From Anaerolineales bacterium (lineage in GTDB: Bacteria > Chloroflexota > Anaerolineae > Anaerolineales > Villigracilaceae): DNA of 16,834 nt. Positions within the stretch are counted from its first letter, which is position 1, and each line of letters starts with the position of its first letter. Position numbers and translations under genes: made by a program. Positions 1 to 7,397 of the stretch are shown one piece after another. Location: assembly GCA_028689195.1 (NCBI GenBank), contig JAQTWR010000014.1, positions 1 to 16,834 on the forward strand. The letters run 5' to 3'. The notes below the pieces were generated by a model, which ran no database searches, was not told the DNA's origin, and saw only the letters and a list, made by a program, of their open reading frames with translations.

Positions 1-24
1 GTCGCGCCATATAAGGAGTTTTCC

Positions 25-798
25 ATGGAATACACATCAGTACTTACAGAAGTGCGCGGACGCGTGGGCATTGTCAAACTCAACCGTCCGCAAGCGATGA
101 ACGCGTTCAACATGACTCTGGTCGCCGAAGTTTTCGACGCGCTCGAAGCCTTTGACAAGGATGAAAATATCGGCGCAATGATCGTAACGGGCAGCGAAAA
201 AGCCTTCGCCGCCGGCGCAGACATCAAAGAGATGGCGGAAGCCTCTCCGTTCGAGATGATTTCGCAGGGGCGCGTCGAAAAATGGGATCGGATTCGCGGA
301 ATTAAAAAAATCGTCGTCGCGGCAGTCTCTGGCTGGGCGTTGGGCGGCGGATGCGAATTCGCGCTCTCGTGCGATATGATCGTCGCTTCTGAATCCGCGA
401 AATTTGGGCAGCCGGAAATCACCATCGGCGTAATCCCCGGCGCGGGCGGCACGCAGCGCCTCGCGCGGCTCATCGGAAAAAACCTGACGATGGAAATGGT
501 CATCAACAACCGCACGTTGACCGCCGCCGAAGCGCTTCAATTCGGAATCGCGAATCGCGTCGTGCCTGTCGAAGGGTATCTGGACGCCGCAGTCGCCTTT
601 GCCGAAGAGATCGCCTCGCGCGCGCCGCTCGCTACCCGCATGGCGAAGGACGCCGTCAACGCCGCGTTCGAGACTACGCTCACCGAAGGACTGAAAACCG
701 AGAAGCGAAATTTCTACATGTTGTTTTCCACCGAAGATCAAAAAGAAGGCATGAAAGCCTTCATCGAAAAACGCAAACCAAACTGGAAAGGGAAATAG
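25..798 (+). CDS. enoyl-CoA hydratase (crotonase family)
   Basis: This 257-residue protein is a complete crotonase-fold enzyme, expected to hydrate 2-trans-enoyl-CoA to 3-hydroxyacyl-CoA in cytoplasmic beta-oxidation. The oxyanion-hole segment AFAAGADIKEM is at residues 60-70. The second helix motif GGGCEFAL supplies Glu111, and GQPEITIGVIPGAGGTQRL supplies Glu131. The 20-residue gap between these two glutamates matches the catalytic pair of rat mitochondrial crotonase (Glu144/Glu164), so it should be a true hydratase rather than a crotonase-fold protein with other chemistry. Length is normal for a monofunctional family member. The ATG has an AAGGAG ribosome site at 13-18 with six bases of spacing. 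Its exact acyl chain preference (short chain, crotonyl, or a degradation-pathway PaaF-like role) cannot be read from the sequence. The next gene on the same strand starts 76 bases later after a repeat-like spacer. Confidence 0.95.
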   Translation: MEYTSVLTEVRGRVGIVKLNRPQAMNAFNMTLVAEVFDALEAFDKDENIGAMIVTGSEKAFAAGADIKEMAEASPFEMISQGRVEKWDRIRGIKKIVVAAVSGWALGGGCEFALSCDMIVASESAKFGQPEITIGVIPGAGGTQRLARLIGKNLTMEMVINNRTLTAAEALQFGIANRVVPVEGYLDAAVAFAEEIASRAPLATRMAKDAVNAAFETTLTEGLKTEKRNFYMLFSTEDQKEGMKAFIEKRKPNWKGK

Positions 799-874
799 TT
801 GAATAGTGATTAGTCGAGTAGTTGATTGGTTTTACAACCGCTCGCGACGATCCATTCTCTATTCTCTATTTTTT
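799..874. repeat. spacer built of short tandem units (GAWTAGTY 8-mers, ATTCTCT 7-mers)
   Basis: Right after the hydratase stop, 801-831 reads as four roughly 8-base units (GAATAGT, GATTAGTC, GAGTAGTT, GATTGGTT). After a short unrelated stretch, 853-869 carries ATTCTCT-type units. An ATG at 806 lies inside the tandem units, so the N-terminal extension it would give the acetyltransferase is probably repeat translated by chance. No ribosome site was seen. Confidence 0.5.
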
Positions 875-1660
875 ATGCCTGTTACTCCTGCCGATCTTAA
901 AACTGGACTCGCCAAACTTGGTTTGAATAAAAACCTTGTCATCGCGCACGCTTCGCTAAAATCGTTTGGATTTATCGAGGGCGGCGCGGAGACAATGCTT
1001 GAGGCGCTGTTGTCTTCCACGCGCGGAATCATCATGCCGACCTTCACTTACAAAACCATGCTCAACCCCGAGGTCGGTCCGCCGCGCAACGGAATCAACT
1101 ACGGCAGCGAATCGGATTTGAATAAAATGGCAGAGGCGTTTCACCGCGACATGCCCGCCGATAAGATGATGGGCATTCTGCCTGAAACGCTGCGCAAACA
1201 TCCCAAAGCAAAACGGTCGCCGCATCCCATTCAATCCTTTGCAGGAATTGGCGCGGACGCGATCATCAATTCGCAGACGATCTTCGATCCGTTTGCGCCG
1301 ATCCGCGCGCTGGCGGAATCGGATGGTTGGGTGTTGCTGCTCGGCGTGGATCACACCGTCAACACAAGTATTCACTACGCCGAAAAAATCAGCGGGCGAT
1401 TGCAATTTATCCGCTGGGCGCTGCTGCCCGACCGCGTGATGGAATGTCGCAACTTCCCCGGCGATTCGGAAGGTTTCAACTCCATCGCGCCGCTTGTCGA
1501 AAAATATACGCGCCGCGTAAATATCGGCGACGCGCTTGTGCAGGCGGTTCATCTGAACAGTTTGATTCGCGTGGCGGTGGATCAATTGCAGAAAAATCCG
1601 TTGGCTTTTCTATGCGGAAGAAAAGACTGCGAACGCTGCAACGCGGTGAGGATGGGCTAG
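875..1660 (+). CDS. aminoglycoside N(3)-acetyltransferase family protein (AAC(3)/YokD-like)
   Basis: The 261-residue protein belongs to the acetyl-CoA-dependent AAC(3)/YokD fold. Family hallmarks are the N-terminal AHASLKSFGFIEGGAETML (24-42), RSPHPIQSFAGIG (114-126), and TSIHYAEK (164-171) containing the conserved catalytic-type His168. The C-terminus has three cysteines in CGRKDCERC (247-255), a possible metal or disulfide site. The family includes antibiotic-modifying enzymes, but many environmental members have no shown resistance role, so a real aminoglycoside substrate is not implied. I start it at ATG 875 (MPVTPADL), because an upstream ATG at 806 in the same frame falls in repeat-like spacer and adds 23 residues with no family similarity. 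No Shine-Dalgarno is visible before either start. The stop codon ends one base before a 37-nt palindrome shared with the convergent downstream gene. Confidence 0.85.
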   Translation: MPVTPADLKTGLAKLGLNKNLVIAHASLKSFGFIEGGAETMLEALLSSTRGIIMPTFTYKTMLNPEVGPPRNGINYGSESDLNKMAEAFHRDMPADKMMGILPETLRKHPKAKRSPHPIQSFAGIGADAIINSQTIFDPFAPIRALAESDGWVLLLGVDHTVNTSIHYAEKISGRLQFIRWALLPDRVMECRNFPGDSEGFNSIAPLVEKYTRRVNIGDALVQAVHLNSLIRVAVDQLQKNPLAFLCGRKDCERCNAVRMG

Positions 1661-1697
1661 TCGTCATTGCGAGGAGATTGCTTCGTCGCAATGACGA
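1661..1697. repeat. 37-nt palindrome (GTCATTGCGA type) between convergent genes
   Basis: TCGTCATTGCGA (1661-1672) and TCGCAATGACGA (1686-1697) are perfect 12-bp inverted copies around a 13-nt loop. It fills the gap between the acetyltransferase stop (1658-1660) and the metallopeptidase stop (1699-1701 on the other strand). From memory, GTCATTGCGAG...GCAATCTC-type palindromes are dispersed in many environmental bacterial genomes. It could act as a two-way transcription stop, although it lacks a good T-tract on either side. Confidence 0.75.
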
Positions 1698-1698
1698 T

Positions 1699-2367
1699 TC
1701 ACAAACTCAATCTTTCCCCGTTTTCTTTCAACCACTTTCTCCATTTCTTGTATTCGGGACAAATCTCTTCAACCACTTTCCAAAATTTTGGGGAGTGGTT
1801 TTTTACGCGCAAGTGCGCGAGCTCGTGGAGGACGACGTAATCAATCACATCCAGCGGAGCCATGACCAAGCGCCATGTGAAGTTAAGCGAACCGTCATGG
1901 CTGCACGATCCCCAGCGCGTTTTTGCCGAACTGATTTTGACCCGCTTCGGCGCAAATCCAAATTGACGCACATAGTGCTCAACGCGTTCCGTGATAACTT
2001 CCAAAGCGCGTTCTTTATACCAGCGCGTAAAAAGCGCTTCGGCTTTGTGCTGCGCATCGCGCCGCAGCGTAAATCCGTTGTCAAATTGAAGCGCGGCGCG
2101 ATGCGCGGAAATCAATTTCAAATCGTAGAGCGCGCCGAGGTAGAGAAACTTTTCGCCGTCTCGATACAACTTCGCGGGAGTCGGCGGCGCGGATTTTATC
2201 TTCTCTTGCGCGCGGATGATCCAATCCGCTTTTTGTTGGATGAATTGGTCAATCAAATAACGCGGCGCGCGCATCGGCGCGCGGACCGTGAGCGACCCGT
2301 CGCGCTCTATGACGAGGGCGATGGTGCGGCGTTTGCTGCGGGCGAGTTTGTCAATTTGGATGTTCAT
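1699..2367 (-). CDS. YgjP-like zinc metallopeptidase (M48-like, DUF45)
   Basis: This 222-residue cytoplasmic protein carries the zincin motif HELAH at 181-185, followed by the family-typical third ligand region HSPKFW (191-196). It also has the signature TRWGSCS (150-156) that precedes the protease helix in YgjP/DUF45 proteins. The N-terminal half (SLTVRAPMRAP and the KADWI helix) also fits the family, and length is normal. The family is placed near SprT/WSS1 proteases, but its substrates are poorly known, so I make no pathway claim. The ATG at 2367 has no ribosome site and begins only a few bases beyond the T-tract of the upstream tRNA terminator, so how it is transcribed and translated is unclear. 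No other in-frame ATG occurs before residue 32. It converges with the acetyltransferase gene. Confidence 0.9.
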   Translation of the reverse strand: MNIQIDKLARSKRRTIALVIERDGSLTVRAPMRAPRYLIDQFIQQKADWIIRAQEKIKSAPPTPAKLYRDGEKFLYLGALYDLKLISAHRAALQFDNGFTLRRDAQHKAEALFTRWYKERALEVITERVEHYVRQFGFAPKRVKISSAKTRWGSCSHDGSLNFTWRLVMAPLDVIDYVVLHELAHLRVKNHSPKFWKVVEEICPEYKKWRKWLKENGERLSL

Positions 2368-2369
2368 AA

Positions 2370-2394
2370 ATAAAAACCCGTCTTGCGACGGGTT
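2370..2394 (-). terminator. rho-independent terminator of the tRNA gene
   Basis: On the minus strand AACCCGTC, GCAA loop, GACGGGTT form a perfect 8-bp hairpin (2394-2375) followed by TTTATTTA. It lies seven bases beyond the tRNA 3' end. Its T-tract runs almost into the start codon of the metallopeptidase gene at 2367. Confidence 0.85.
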
Positions 2395-2400
2395 AAGTTG

Positions 2401-2472
2401 TGCCGAGGGGGAGATTTGGACTCCCGACCAAGGGCTTATGAGTCCCCTGCTCTACCACTGAGCTACCTCGGC
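2401..2472 (-). tRNA. tRNA-Met (anticodon CAT)
   Basis: The minus strand folds as a 72-nt cloverleaf. The acceptor is GCCGAGG/CCTCGGC with discriminator A, followed by T8 A9, a D-arm GCTC/GAGC, anticodon loop CTCATAA with CAT, a five-base variable loop, and a T-arm stem GGGAG/CTCCC. CCA is not encoded. CAT could be elongator Met or the lysidine-modified Ile2 tRNA. The initiator form is unlikely because the anticodon stem lacks its three GC pairs. Two oddities are an A31-G39 mismatch at the top of the anticodon stem and a T-loop that reads TCCAAAT, with C where position 55 is almost always U. Confidence 0.93.
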
Positions 2473-2491
2473 AGGTTGGAGAGCGCGGCAA

Positions 2492-2520
2492 ATATTACTA
2501 TGGGAAAGGGCATTTGTCAA
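2492..2520 (-). promoter_or_regulatory. sigma-70-type promoter of the tRNA gene
   Basis: On the minus strand TTGACA (2520-2515), a 17-base spacer, and TAATAT (2497-2492) give a near-consensus housekeeping promoter. Expected start is around 2485, some 12 bases before the mature tRNA 5' end at 2472. This is the best promoter in the window. Confidence 0.85.
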
Positions 2521-2565
2521 ATATGGATGCGCGCCAGGAGCGTCTAAAAGGATGGGCTTTCTTTA

Positions 2566-2633
2566 ACGCGAAGGCGCAAAGACGCCAAGCCTCAAAGGTT
2601 TCTTTGCGTCTTCGAGTCTTCGTGACTTTGTGT
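2566..2633. repeat. octamer dyad element, copy 1
   Basis: The left arm is four tandem 8-mers, ACGCGAAG, GCGCAAAG, ACGCCAAG, CCTCAAAG (2566-2597). Then comes a 4-nt loop and four inverse 8-mers, CTTTGCGT, CTTCGAGT, CTTCGTGA, CTTTGTGT (2602-2633). It lies between the tRNA promoter and the 3' end of the PBP gene. This copy best shows the 4+4 design shared with the copies at 9605, 10923, 11475 and 12020. Confidence 0.85.
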
Positions 2634-2672
2634 TTAGCCCACAAAGTTAGACACTCTCTGCGCGCCGTCATT

Positions 2673-2688
2673 GCGACATAAATGTCGC
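2673..2688. repeat. GCGACATAAATGTCGC hairpin, copy 1
   Basis: The 16-mer has 7-bp arms around AA and sits 8 bases beyond the PBP stop codon. The identical 16-mer occurs at 7426-7441 and its reverse complement at 7398-7413, so this is a dispersed element. It could also help end PBP transcription. Confidence 0.75.
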
Positions 2689-2696
2689 GCTACTCG

Positions 2697-5600
2697 TCAC
2701 GGCGGAAATGGCGTTGACGTTTCAACCGGAATATCCGTTGGCGCGGGCGTATCCGTGGGGATAGGCGTTGCGGTGGGCGGGACTTCCGTCGGCGGCGGGA
2801 TTGTGGGCGGAATATCCGTCGGCGGGATGGGCGTCGGCGGAACTTCCGTTGGCGGAATTTCGGTGGGCGGCTCGTATACGGGCAGATGAATCGTCACGCG
2901 CTTTTCGATTTCCGCATTTTCGCCGACGAGCGTTAATCGCAGCGTAACCACTTCGTCGTAGATGTTGGAAAAATTCCACAAAAAGAGCGTATCGTTTTTC
3001 ACGGGCGCGTTATTTTCATTGAGGAATATCCACGAATCAGGATTTGCGCCTGCGCCATATTCGAGCCGCCATTTTTTGAATCCCTTGTCTGCGAAAGCCG
3101 TGCCTTTAATATCAAGCGGCGCGGATGAAATACTCTCGCCATCTTTGAGATTGAATTCGACAGTCGGCTGCGGGTCGCTGGCAGCGCATTCGCGGTCGGG
3201 CGCAAAAACTGGATTGAGCGGCAAGCCGCGTTTATCGAGCCAATTGCGCCCGTCGTCTGTCTTGAGCCATTCGCGCGCCCACTTATCGCTGACGTTCATC
3301 ACCTGTTTATCTTCGCTCTCGCCTTTGCAAACATCGGAGGCTTGCAAGCCCGTCCACAAGTCAATTTTGATGCGGCGTATAAGGTCTTTGCCGGGCGGCA
3401 GCGGAGGCTGGTCGAACGCGAAAACTTCGGTATATTCGTCGTCGCATGAGTTGGACGGCTCTGTGCCAGACAACCTGCATACCACTTTATTGACAATGCC
3501 CGCCGGCGGAGCAAACGGAGTCGGCGCGCCGTTGGTCACATACGGAACCGCAAACTCCATAAACTGCGACCAGATCGGCGCGGCGCCGCTCAACCCCGAA
3601 GAGTTGACCATCGGCGTGTAATCCGCGTTGCCAATCCACACGCCCGTGACAAGGTCAGGCGTATAGCCCATCGTCCAATTGTCGCGGATATCGTTCGTCG
3701 TTCCCGTTTTTGCCGCGACGGGGAAGGATAAATTCAAAAGAGAGTTTCGTCCAAACATCCACGAACGCGTGTCGTTATCCGAAAGAATGGACGAAATCAA
3801 GTACGCATGTTCGGCGCGGATGACCTGCTCGCCGGGCTGCGGTTTATATTCGTACACGATGTTGCCGGCAAAGTCTGTGATTTTGAGAATCGCAACGGGC
3901 GGAACGCGCGCGCCGCCATTCGCAAAAACAGAATACGCGGAAGTCATGTCCATCAAACTGACGTCGCCGCCGCCAAGCGTGAGCGAAAGCCCGTAATCGT
4001 TGCGCGTCAGCGACGTAATTCCCAAACGTTCAGCCATTGCAATCATGCCTTCTTTTTGCGGCGTGTTCGGGTCGTCGTAAATGCCCACGAACTCCAGCGC
4101 TTTGACAGCGGGGACATTAAACGAGTTGGAAAGCGCAACGCGCACGGTCATCGCGCCCTGAAATTTTCCGTTGTAATTGCGCGGCTCGTACGGCGGATTT
4201 GCGCCATCGGGGAATTGAGTCGGCACGTCCCAAATTAACGTGGAGGGAGTCCAGCCTTTTTCAAACGCCGCGACATAGGTGATCGGCTTGATGGACGAAC
4301 CCGGCTGGCGCGTGGAACTCGTCGCCATGTTGATTTGTCCCGCGATGGCTACGTTATTGAAATCAGGCGAGCCGACCATCGCCAGAATTTCCCCCGTCGA
4401 AGGGCGGATGGAAACCAGCGCGCTGTTATGCGCGTTATTCTCCGCCATCGCCGCCACCTGATCGCTGACGAGTTGCTGCGCCTTATCTTGCATCACGGGG
4501 TCGAGCGTGGTGTACACCACAAACCCCGAACGATAAATCGTTTGCGCGTCGTATTGGGCTTCTAATTGTTCGCGCACGAAATTCACCCAATGCGGATATT
4601 TCGCGTCAAACGACGGCGCGCGATAGGGATACGTTTTCATTTCGTCCGCGGCTTGCCTCGCGGCGTCCACATCCACGCAGACGGGTTCGAGGCTGTTGCT
4701 GACATGAATACAATTCGCCTCGACGCTCAGTCCAAACATCAACACCAATACCTGCTGCTGGCGGATTAAAGTATCCTGCGCGTTTGTGTAAATATCATAA
4801 ACGGCGGGCGATTGCGGCAATCCCGCAAGAAACGCGGCTTCGCCCAACGTCAAATCTTTTGCCGATTTTCCAAAATAAGTTTCGGCGGCGGCTTCGACCC
4901 CGTAGGCGAGGTTGCCGTAATAAATCTCGTTAAGATACAACTCGAGGATTTCGTCTTTGGAATATCGGCGCGTGATTTCCGCCGAGAGAATAATCTCGCG
5001 GACTTTGCGCGAATACGTGCGCTCGGCGCGTTCATCGGGAGATAGAACCAGCGCGCGCGCCAACTGCTGCGTAATAGTGGACGCGCCCGATATGGTTCCG
5101 CCGCTTTGATAGTTTTGCCACAGCGCGCGAATCATCGCCCACAAATCGAATCCAGGATGCGAATAGAATTCCTTGTCTTCAGTCGCAATCGTCGCCGCGA
5201 TCAACTTTGGGGAAATATTGATCAGCGGAATGTAAGTGCGCCGCCCCGCGTTCGGGTCGAGGATTTCATACAGCGGCTGTCCGTTGCGGTCCAAAATGCG
5301 CGTGGTTTCAAACTGCGAGGCGCGGTTGCGTAAATCGCCCACATCCGGAAGCGTACTTGCGATTCGATAATATTGATAGACAAAATACGAACCCGCGCAC
5401 AGCCCTACGATGACAAACAAAAACGCCGAAATAATCAATCCGCGCAAAACGCAGCCCGTGCTTCCGCGCCAGTCAATTCTGCCGAAGTTGAATCTCTGCC
5501 GCGGCGGAGGCGGCGTCGAAGGTCGCTGCCTGCTCGTCGGTTCGTACGCGGCGGGCGTGACGCGCGTGCCTTCAAGATCAAGTTCGGTCACGCGGCGCGG

Positions 5601-5750
5601 CAGCGGCATATTGTCTTTATCCAGCGCGGGACGATACAACTGCGGGGTCGAGTCGCCATTAAAAGAATTGAGCGGCGCGGGTTCATATTCCCCTTGCGTC
5701 TCTTCCTCCGATCTTATAATTCGGCGGCGTTCATTGTCGTCATCGTTCAT
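2697..5750 (-). CDS. class A penicillin-binding protein (PBP1A-like) with Pro/Thr-rich tail
   Basis: This is a bifunctional peptidoglycan synthase of 1017 residues. It has an acidic cytoplasmic N-terminus of about 100 residues and one membrane anchor (about 101-125). The GT51 glycosyltransferase domain shows ATEDKEFYSHPGFD with catalytic Glu191 and GASTITQQLARAL. The transpeptidase domain has the acylation motif SSIK (Ser485, Lys488), SFN (543-545) and KTGT (681-684). All catalytic motifs are intact. After about residue 750 come a Cys-containing linker and a beta-rich C-terminal domain, and the last 59 residues form a PPTE(V/I)-type repeat tail. I choose ATG 5750, since GAAGG at 5764-5760 is nine bases upstream. 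A TTG at 5759 in frame would leave no spacing to that site. It follows the MaoC-like gene by 19 bases, so they are probably co-transcribed. Confidence 0.95.
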   Translation of the reverse strand: MNDDDNERRRIIRSEEETQGEYEPAPLNSFNGDSTPQLYRPALDKDNMPLPRRVTELDLEGTRVTPAAYEPTSRQRPSTPPPPRQRFNFGRIDWRGSTGCVLRGLIISAFLFVIVGLCAGSYFVYQYYRIASTLPDVGDLRNRASQFETTRILDRNGQPLYEILDPNAGRRTYIPLINISPKLIAATIATEDKEFYSHPGFDLWAMIRALWQNYQSGGTISGASTITQQLARALVLSPDERAERTYSRKVREIILSAEITRRYSKDEILELYLNEIYYGNLAYGVEAAAETYFGKSAKDLTLGEAAFLAGLPQSPAVYDIYTNAQDTLIRQQQVLVLMFGLSVEANCIHVSNSLEPVCVDVDAARQAADEMKTYPYRAPSFDAKYPHWVNFVREQLEAQYDAQTIYRSGFVVYTTLDPVMQDKAQQLVSDQVAAMAENNAHNSALVSIRPSTGEILAMVGSPDFNNVAIAGQINMATSSTRQPGSSIKPITYVAAFEKGWTPSTLIWDVPTQFPDGANPPYEPRNYNGKFQGAMTVRVALSNSFNVPAVKALEFVGIYDDPNTPQKEGMIAMAERLGITSLTRNDYGLSLTLGGGDVSLMDMTSAYSVFANGGARVPPVAILKITDFAGNIVYEYKPQPGEQVIRAEHAYLISSILSDNDTRSWMFGRNSLLNLSFPVAAKTGTTNDIRDNWTMGYTPDLVTGVWIGNADYTPMVNSSGLSGAAPIWSQFMEFAVPYVTNGAPTPFAPPAGIVNKVVCRLSGTEPSNSCDDEYTEVFAFDQPPLPPGKDLIRRIKIDLWTGLQASDVCKGESEDKQVMNVSDKWAREWLKTDDGRNWLDKRGLPLNPVFAPDRECAASDPQPTVEFNLKDGESISSAPLDIKGTAFADKGFKKWRLEYGAGANPDSWIFLNENNAPVKNDTLFLWNFSNIYDEVVTLRLTLVGENAEIEKRVTIHLPVYEPPTEIPPTEVPPTPIPPTDIPPTIPPPTEVPPTATPIPTDTPAPTDIPVETSTPFPP

Positions 5751-5759
5751 AACTTGCAA

Positions 5760-5764
5760 CCTTC
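5760..5764 (-). promoter_or_regulatory. ribosome binding site deciding the PBP start
   Basis: GAAGG on the minus strand lies nine bases before ATG 5750 but directly touches the alternative TTG at 5759-5757. The spacing therefore favours the ATG. Confidence 0.6.
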
Positions 5765-5769
5765 ATTTT

Positions 5770-6219
5770 TTAATTCGGCTTGCTCAACATCAATAAGTTC
5801 AAAGTTCCGCGCTGACAGGTTTCGCCGTTTTGATTTTTCACCGCAACAGACGCGATGATTGCGCCGCCGCCGATGCGCGCCAGCGATTTGGTTTCAGTGA
5901 CGGTCAACTCGGCGTAAACCGTATCGCCGATGAAAAACGGTTTGACGAATTTCCACTCGGTAATTTCGCGGAAGGCAAGCACCGTGCCTTCGAGCAATCC
6001 CGTTTGCATAATCAATCCTACGGCGACGGATAATCCCAAAAGTCCGTGCGCGATGCGCTGACCGAATTGGGTCTTCGACGCAAACGCCGCATCGGTGTGG
6101 ATTTGGTTGTAGTCGCCGGTGAGACCTGCAAAGGAAAAAATCGCGTCTTCGCTGACGGTGCGTCCCGTCGTTTTAATAGATTGCCCGACAAAAAAATCTT
6201 CAAAGTAAAGTCCCGACAT
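5770..6219 (-). CDS. MaoC-like (R)-specific enoyl-CoA hydratase
   Basis: The 149-residue protein is a single hot-dog-fold domain of the MaoC/PhaJ hydratase family. The hydratase-2 motif is clear: GDYNQIHTD (35-43) with the Asp36/His41 catalytic dyad, followed by FGQRIAHGLL (52-61). The expected reaction is hydration of trans-2-enoyl-CoA to (R)-3-hydroxyacyl-CoA. Length is typical of single-domain members. AGGAG at 6231-6227 precedes the ATG by seven bases. It lies just upstream of the PBP gene with a 19-base gap; the functional link is not obvious and may be only shared transcription. A TACAAT at 6251-6246 on the minus strand is a possible -10 box, but no convincing -35 was seen. Confidence 0.9.
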   Translation of the reverse strand: MSGLYFEDFFVGQSIKTTGRTVSEDAIFSFAGLTGDYNQIHTDAAFASKTQFGQRIAHGLLGLSVAVGLIMQTGLLEGTVLAFREITEWKFVKPFFIGDTVYAELTVTETKSLARIGGGAIIASVAVKNQNGETCQRGTLNLLMLSKPN

Positions 6220-6274
6220 TTAAAGTCTCCTCTGTTTTTTAGTCTATTGTAACGCGAGATTAACCCCGCATTAC

Positions 6275-6308
6275 AAAAACTTCCGAAGTGTTAGGCTTCG
6301 GAAGTTTT
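6275..6308 (-). terminator. hairpin terminator after the nucleotidyltransferase gene
   Basis: CTTCGGAAG and CTTCCGAAG form the core of a perfect 13-bp stem (AAAACTTCCGAAG 6276-6288 against 6296-6308) with a 7-nt loop. Read on the minus strand it ends in TTTTTG, giving a rho-independent shape. It separates the kinase/nucleotidyltransferase unit from the MaoC/PBP unit. Confidence 0.75.
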
Positions 6309-6361
6309 GCTAGACTTTATCAGTAATCAGCGTCCCCAATTTATTTCTGGCAGTCTCTATT

Positions 6362-7381
6362 TTACATTCCCGTGGAAATTTCCAGCCCGTTTGCGGCTGC
6401 GATTTCTTCAAAGACAATTTCAATCTCGTCAATAAAATGATCGAGTCCCTCCACGCGCCGCTGAAAACTTTCGCCGTGCAGACCGAGCGCGTTCGCCGCG
6501 TTTTGCCAAAATTGGAGGTGATCGCCTTCCAAAACTTCCGCGCATAACGTCCATGTGTGGAAGATGGTCCACAACGCGGCGAGCGGAGTTTGACCTTCGA
6601 GCATGGCTTTGACGGCTTTCTCGTAATAATTGACGCGCGCGGGATGAATGCGAGCGTCTACGCCGGTTTTTTCGCTGGCGAGTTTGAATGCAGATTTCCA
6701 GTCGGGCAGCCAGTCGTTCAGTTGACCGGCGGCGACGTTTCCCGCGCCGATTAATTCAAACGCGGCGGCGGTCATCTCAGGTTTGTTGACGGCTTCGGCG
6801 CGCGCGGGGAATTCCAGCAGCAGGCGACGATCATAGATGGGCGGTCCGCTTAATTCCGCGACGGCGTTGATCGCGTGAAAGAGCGACTTCATATATTTTT
6901 TGACAATCGCGGGCGTGGCTTCTTCCGCGTCGTTTAAGTCGAACCAAATTTGACGTCCGTGCGAAAGCATTTTGCGGCAGCGTTGAAGCATAAGCGGCGG
7001 CTGTTCAAAATCGAATCCGGCGCGCAGGCTGGCTTGTACGAAGTCGAAAAATTTCTCGCGCTCGTACAGCAATTGAGGATCGTACATCTCATAGCCGAGC
7101 CACGGATCGCCGCGTAATTCGCGCGGTGATTTGAATTCGGATTTGGCGCGGTGACTGAGATCGAGGTGAAAATCGGGGGTAAGTTTCACAAATTCGCGCG
7201 GCTTGGGGTCGTCGCTTTTATGCACGAAAACGATGTCAATATCCGCCGCGCCGCCGAGCATGGGTTCCACGTTGAGCAAAGAACCCGTCAGGTACGCGGC
7301 GATAATATCGGGGTCGTTGTACGCCCGTTCCTGAACGGTCTCTTTGGCAATACGGAGAAGTGATTCGCGGGTAACTCGCAT
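6362..7381 (-). CDS. nucleotidyltransferase-fold protein of unknown substrate
   Basis: This 339-residue protein has a minimal polymerase-beta-type nucleotidyltransferase core at its N-terminus. AYLTGSLL (Gly33-Ser34) is followed by ADIDIVFVH with the metal-binding pair Asp47/Asp49, and FHLDLSH gives a candidate third carboxylate, Asp74. The remaining 250 residues look mainly alpha-helical, as in kanamycin nucleotidyltransferase-like or HEPN-paired proteins, but I recognise no specific subfamily. I start it at ATG 7381 (MRVTRESLL), which has AGGAA at 7392-7388 with six bases of spacing. A longer frame to 7432 would translate the palindromic repeat upstream. It is downstream of the deoxynucleoside kinase gene and closed by a hairpin terminator at 6308-6275. 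It could be a single-protein antibiotic or RNA modifying enzyme, or a toxin-like MNT; I cannot tell. Confidence 0.75.
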   Translation of the reverse strand: MRVTRESLLRIAKETVQERAYNDPDIIAAYLTGSLLNVEPMLGGAADIDIVFVHKSDDPKPREFVKLTPDFHLDLSHRAKSEFKSPRELRGDPWLGYEMYDPQLLYEREKFFDFVQASLRAGFDFEQPPLMLQRCRKMLSHGRQIWFDLNDAEEATPAIVKKYMKSLFHAINAVAELSGPPIYDRRLLLEFPARAEAVNKPEMTAAAFELIGAGNVAAGQLNDWLPDWKSAFKLASEKTGVDARIHPARVNYYEKAVKAMLEGQTPLAALWTIFHTWTLCAEVLEGDHLQFWQNAANALGLHGESFQRRVEGLDHFIDEIEIVFEEIAAANGLEISTGM

Positions 7382-7397
7382 GGTTGATTCCTGTAAC

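Noticed and set aside
875..1660. Calling the acetyltransferase a confirmed aminoglycoside resistance gene
   Set aside because: Family membership is clear, but many members have no shown drug substrate and nothing around it suggests a resistance cassette.
1327..2373. Long plus-strand frame of 348 codons over 1327-2373
   Set aside because: It runs antisense to the YgjP-like gene and overlaps the acetyltransferase; the minus-strand product has a clear HELAH motif and family signature.
2671..2889. Plus-strand frame encoding a Gly/Val-rich repeat protein
   Set aside because: It is the complement of the PBP Pro/Thr-rich tail and begins in a hairpin repeat; low complexity explains it.
5373..5858. 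Arg-rich plus-strand frame
   Set aside because: It is antisense to the PBP N-terminus and the MaoC-like gene; Arg/Ala bias is typical of shadow frames in this composition.
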